Shown here one piece after another: positions 63,452-64,000 of a DNA stretch of 64,000 nucleotides (positions are counted from its first letter, which is position 1; the number at the start of each line of letters is the position of its first letter). The stretch covers positions 34,829-98,828 of the forward strand of contig CALLWB010000101.1 of the NCBI GenBank assembly GCA_938016265.1, written 5' to 3'. The position numbers were made by a program, and so were the translations under genes. The notes beneath the pieces are model-generated. The model was not told the origin of the DNA. It did no database searches and saw nothing but the letters and a program-made list of their open reading frames with translations. This stretch comes from an uncultured Saprospiraceae bacterium. GTDB lineage: Bacteria > Bacteroidota > Bacteroidia > Chitinophagales > Saprospiraceae.

Positions 63452-64000
63452 TTATTCTTTAATTTTTACTCCTAGCTCAGCAGAAAATTTAGCGTGACTT
63501 GAAGTCTCACCTGAAGTCTTTTCGGGAGTCTTAAAGGCCGCCTCAGCCTTGAATGCAGCTTTGAACTCTCCACCTAAGTTGATTCCTTCCTCATCATAGG
63601 TATCTTGATACTGTCCGAAGAAACCAACTGACAGAACTTCTGCAACATTTTCAGTAGCCTTAACTTCTATTTTTGTATGATACTTAATATTAGAATTCTG
63701 TTCACATGTTGTTTCGCAATAATCTTTAATTCTGAGTTTCACACCTATTTCTCCTAAGAATTGTGCATCTGCGAGTGGATACTTTGCAATAGTATGTTTC
63801 CCTTTTATTAGTGCATTTACTTCAATATATGCATCATTATTAAGCTCAATAATAGGTTTATCACTCGTAAAACTAATAGCCCCAGTTTTTTGATTGAAAT
63901 GAAAATTCTTGAATTGATCTTCAAGGTTAGTCTGCATTTCCATTGAAAAATTCAATGTTGAATTCGGAAGATTATCGTTTGAAAATGAAGCTTTCATTTT
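63452..64000 (-). CDS. C-terminal part of an unidentified protein, open at the window edge
   Basis: The frame stays open to the right edge, so the 5' end is probably missing; an ATG at 63997 exists but has no signal peptide after it. The 181 visible residues are beta-rich (TGAISFTSDKPIIELNNDAY, IEVKATENVAEVLSV) and end with a helical EFKAAFKAEAAFKTPEKTSG stretch. One Cys pair, CETTC, is present. No family was recognised. The TAA is followed at once by the ATG of the lipoprotein gene. It may be the end of a large secreted or toxin-like protein, which would fit the following lipoprotein and cassette-like repeats, but this is inference. Confidence 0.65.
   Translation of the reverse strand, partial: KMKASFSNDNLPNSTLNFSMEMQTNLEDQFKNFHFNQKTGAISFTSDKPIIELNNDAYIEVNALIKGKHTIAKYPLADAQFLGEIGVKLRIKDYCETTCEQNSNIKYHTKIEVKATENVAEVLSVGFFGQYQDTYDEEGINLGGEFKAAFKAEAAFKTPEKTSGETSSHAKFSAELGVKIKE

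Noticed and set aside
1..64000. CRISPR arrays, tRNA or rRNA genes
   Set aside because: No evenly spaced short repeats, tRNA TPsiC-type motifs in a cloverleaf context, or rRNA sequence were found by reading; a covariance search would be needed to exclude tRNAs fully.

Overview
The window looks like chromosomal DNA of a member of the Bacteroidota, most likely of the Saprospiria (Saprospiraceae/Lewinella-like) group. The evidence is four proteins with type IX secretion (T9SS) type A C-terminal sorting domains, SprB-type repeats, a carboxypeptidase-regulatory-like TonB receptor, a Y_Y_Y-propeller LytS-type sensor with a LytTR regulator, promoters that fit the Bacteroidota TTTG / TAnnTTTG pattern, AT-rich spacers and several TTG starts. 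The species assignment is inference. No rRNA, tRNA, CRISPR array, transposase or phage gene was recognised.

Layout. 1-5409 (-) is the 5' part of a giant secreted multidomain protein. 5873-8506 is mutS, convergent with mscL (8835-9257, -), with a shared bidirectional terminator between them. 9338-11934 (-) is a tight three-gene run: TerB-like, aldose-1-epimerase-like, PhyH-like dioxygenase. 12107-14707 (-) is a SprB-repeat T9SS cargo. 14952-16181 (+) is a BamA/TamA-family barrel. 16154-20939 (-) is a nucleic-acid-repair block: a methyltransferase, an RNA ligase overlapping it by ATGA, an HD-phosphohydrolase/polynucleotide-kinase fusion, then endonuclease III and a DNA photolyase. 21080-23791 (-) is a TonB receptor and 24141-24902 (+) a patatin. 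24987-28256 (-) is an unusual ClpB-like AAA+ protein. 28981-33003 (+) is a G8/CEMIP-like secreted protein. 33256-34677 (+) is a TlpA-type thioredoxin lipoprotein-like/periplasmic protein. 34960-37602 (+) is a tandem CbbX-type AAA+ protein. 37805-41935 holds a GT-C-like membrane protein, a soluble TPR histidine kinase and a DUF374 acyltransferase. 42215-50938 (+) carries secreted cargo, a LytS/LytTR two-component pair and a secreted coiled-coil protein. 51319-58352 (+) is an operon of DUF1800, DUF1501 and a seven-repeat protein. 59033-61664 (+) is a YadA-head/peptidase-S74 protein followed by an overlapping T9SS cargo gene. 61916-64000 is an accessory-looking segment in which small minus-strand genes are each followed by a near-identical GC-rich repeat of about 180 bp.

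Themes. First, much of the window encodes cell-surface or secreted proteins, and these end in one of two alternative C-terminal modules: the T9SS type A domain (genes at 12107, 42215, 44506, 60636) or a module of about 200 residues that ends in dockerin-like calcium loops (genes at 1, 28981, 53053, 55128). No protein here has both. The 55128 protein also has a cohesin-like N-terminal domain. Second, the cluster at 18315-20939 has all the parts of an RNA break-repair pathway (end healing by an HD phosphohydrolase and a 5'-kinase, sealing by an ATP-dependent ligase) coupled to a methyltransferase. Third, the repeat-and-small-gene array at the right end resembles a cassette array, but classical integron attC cores could not be confirmed.
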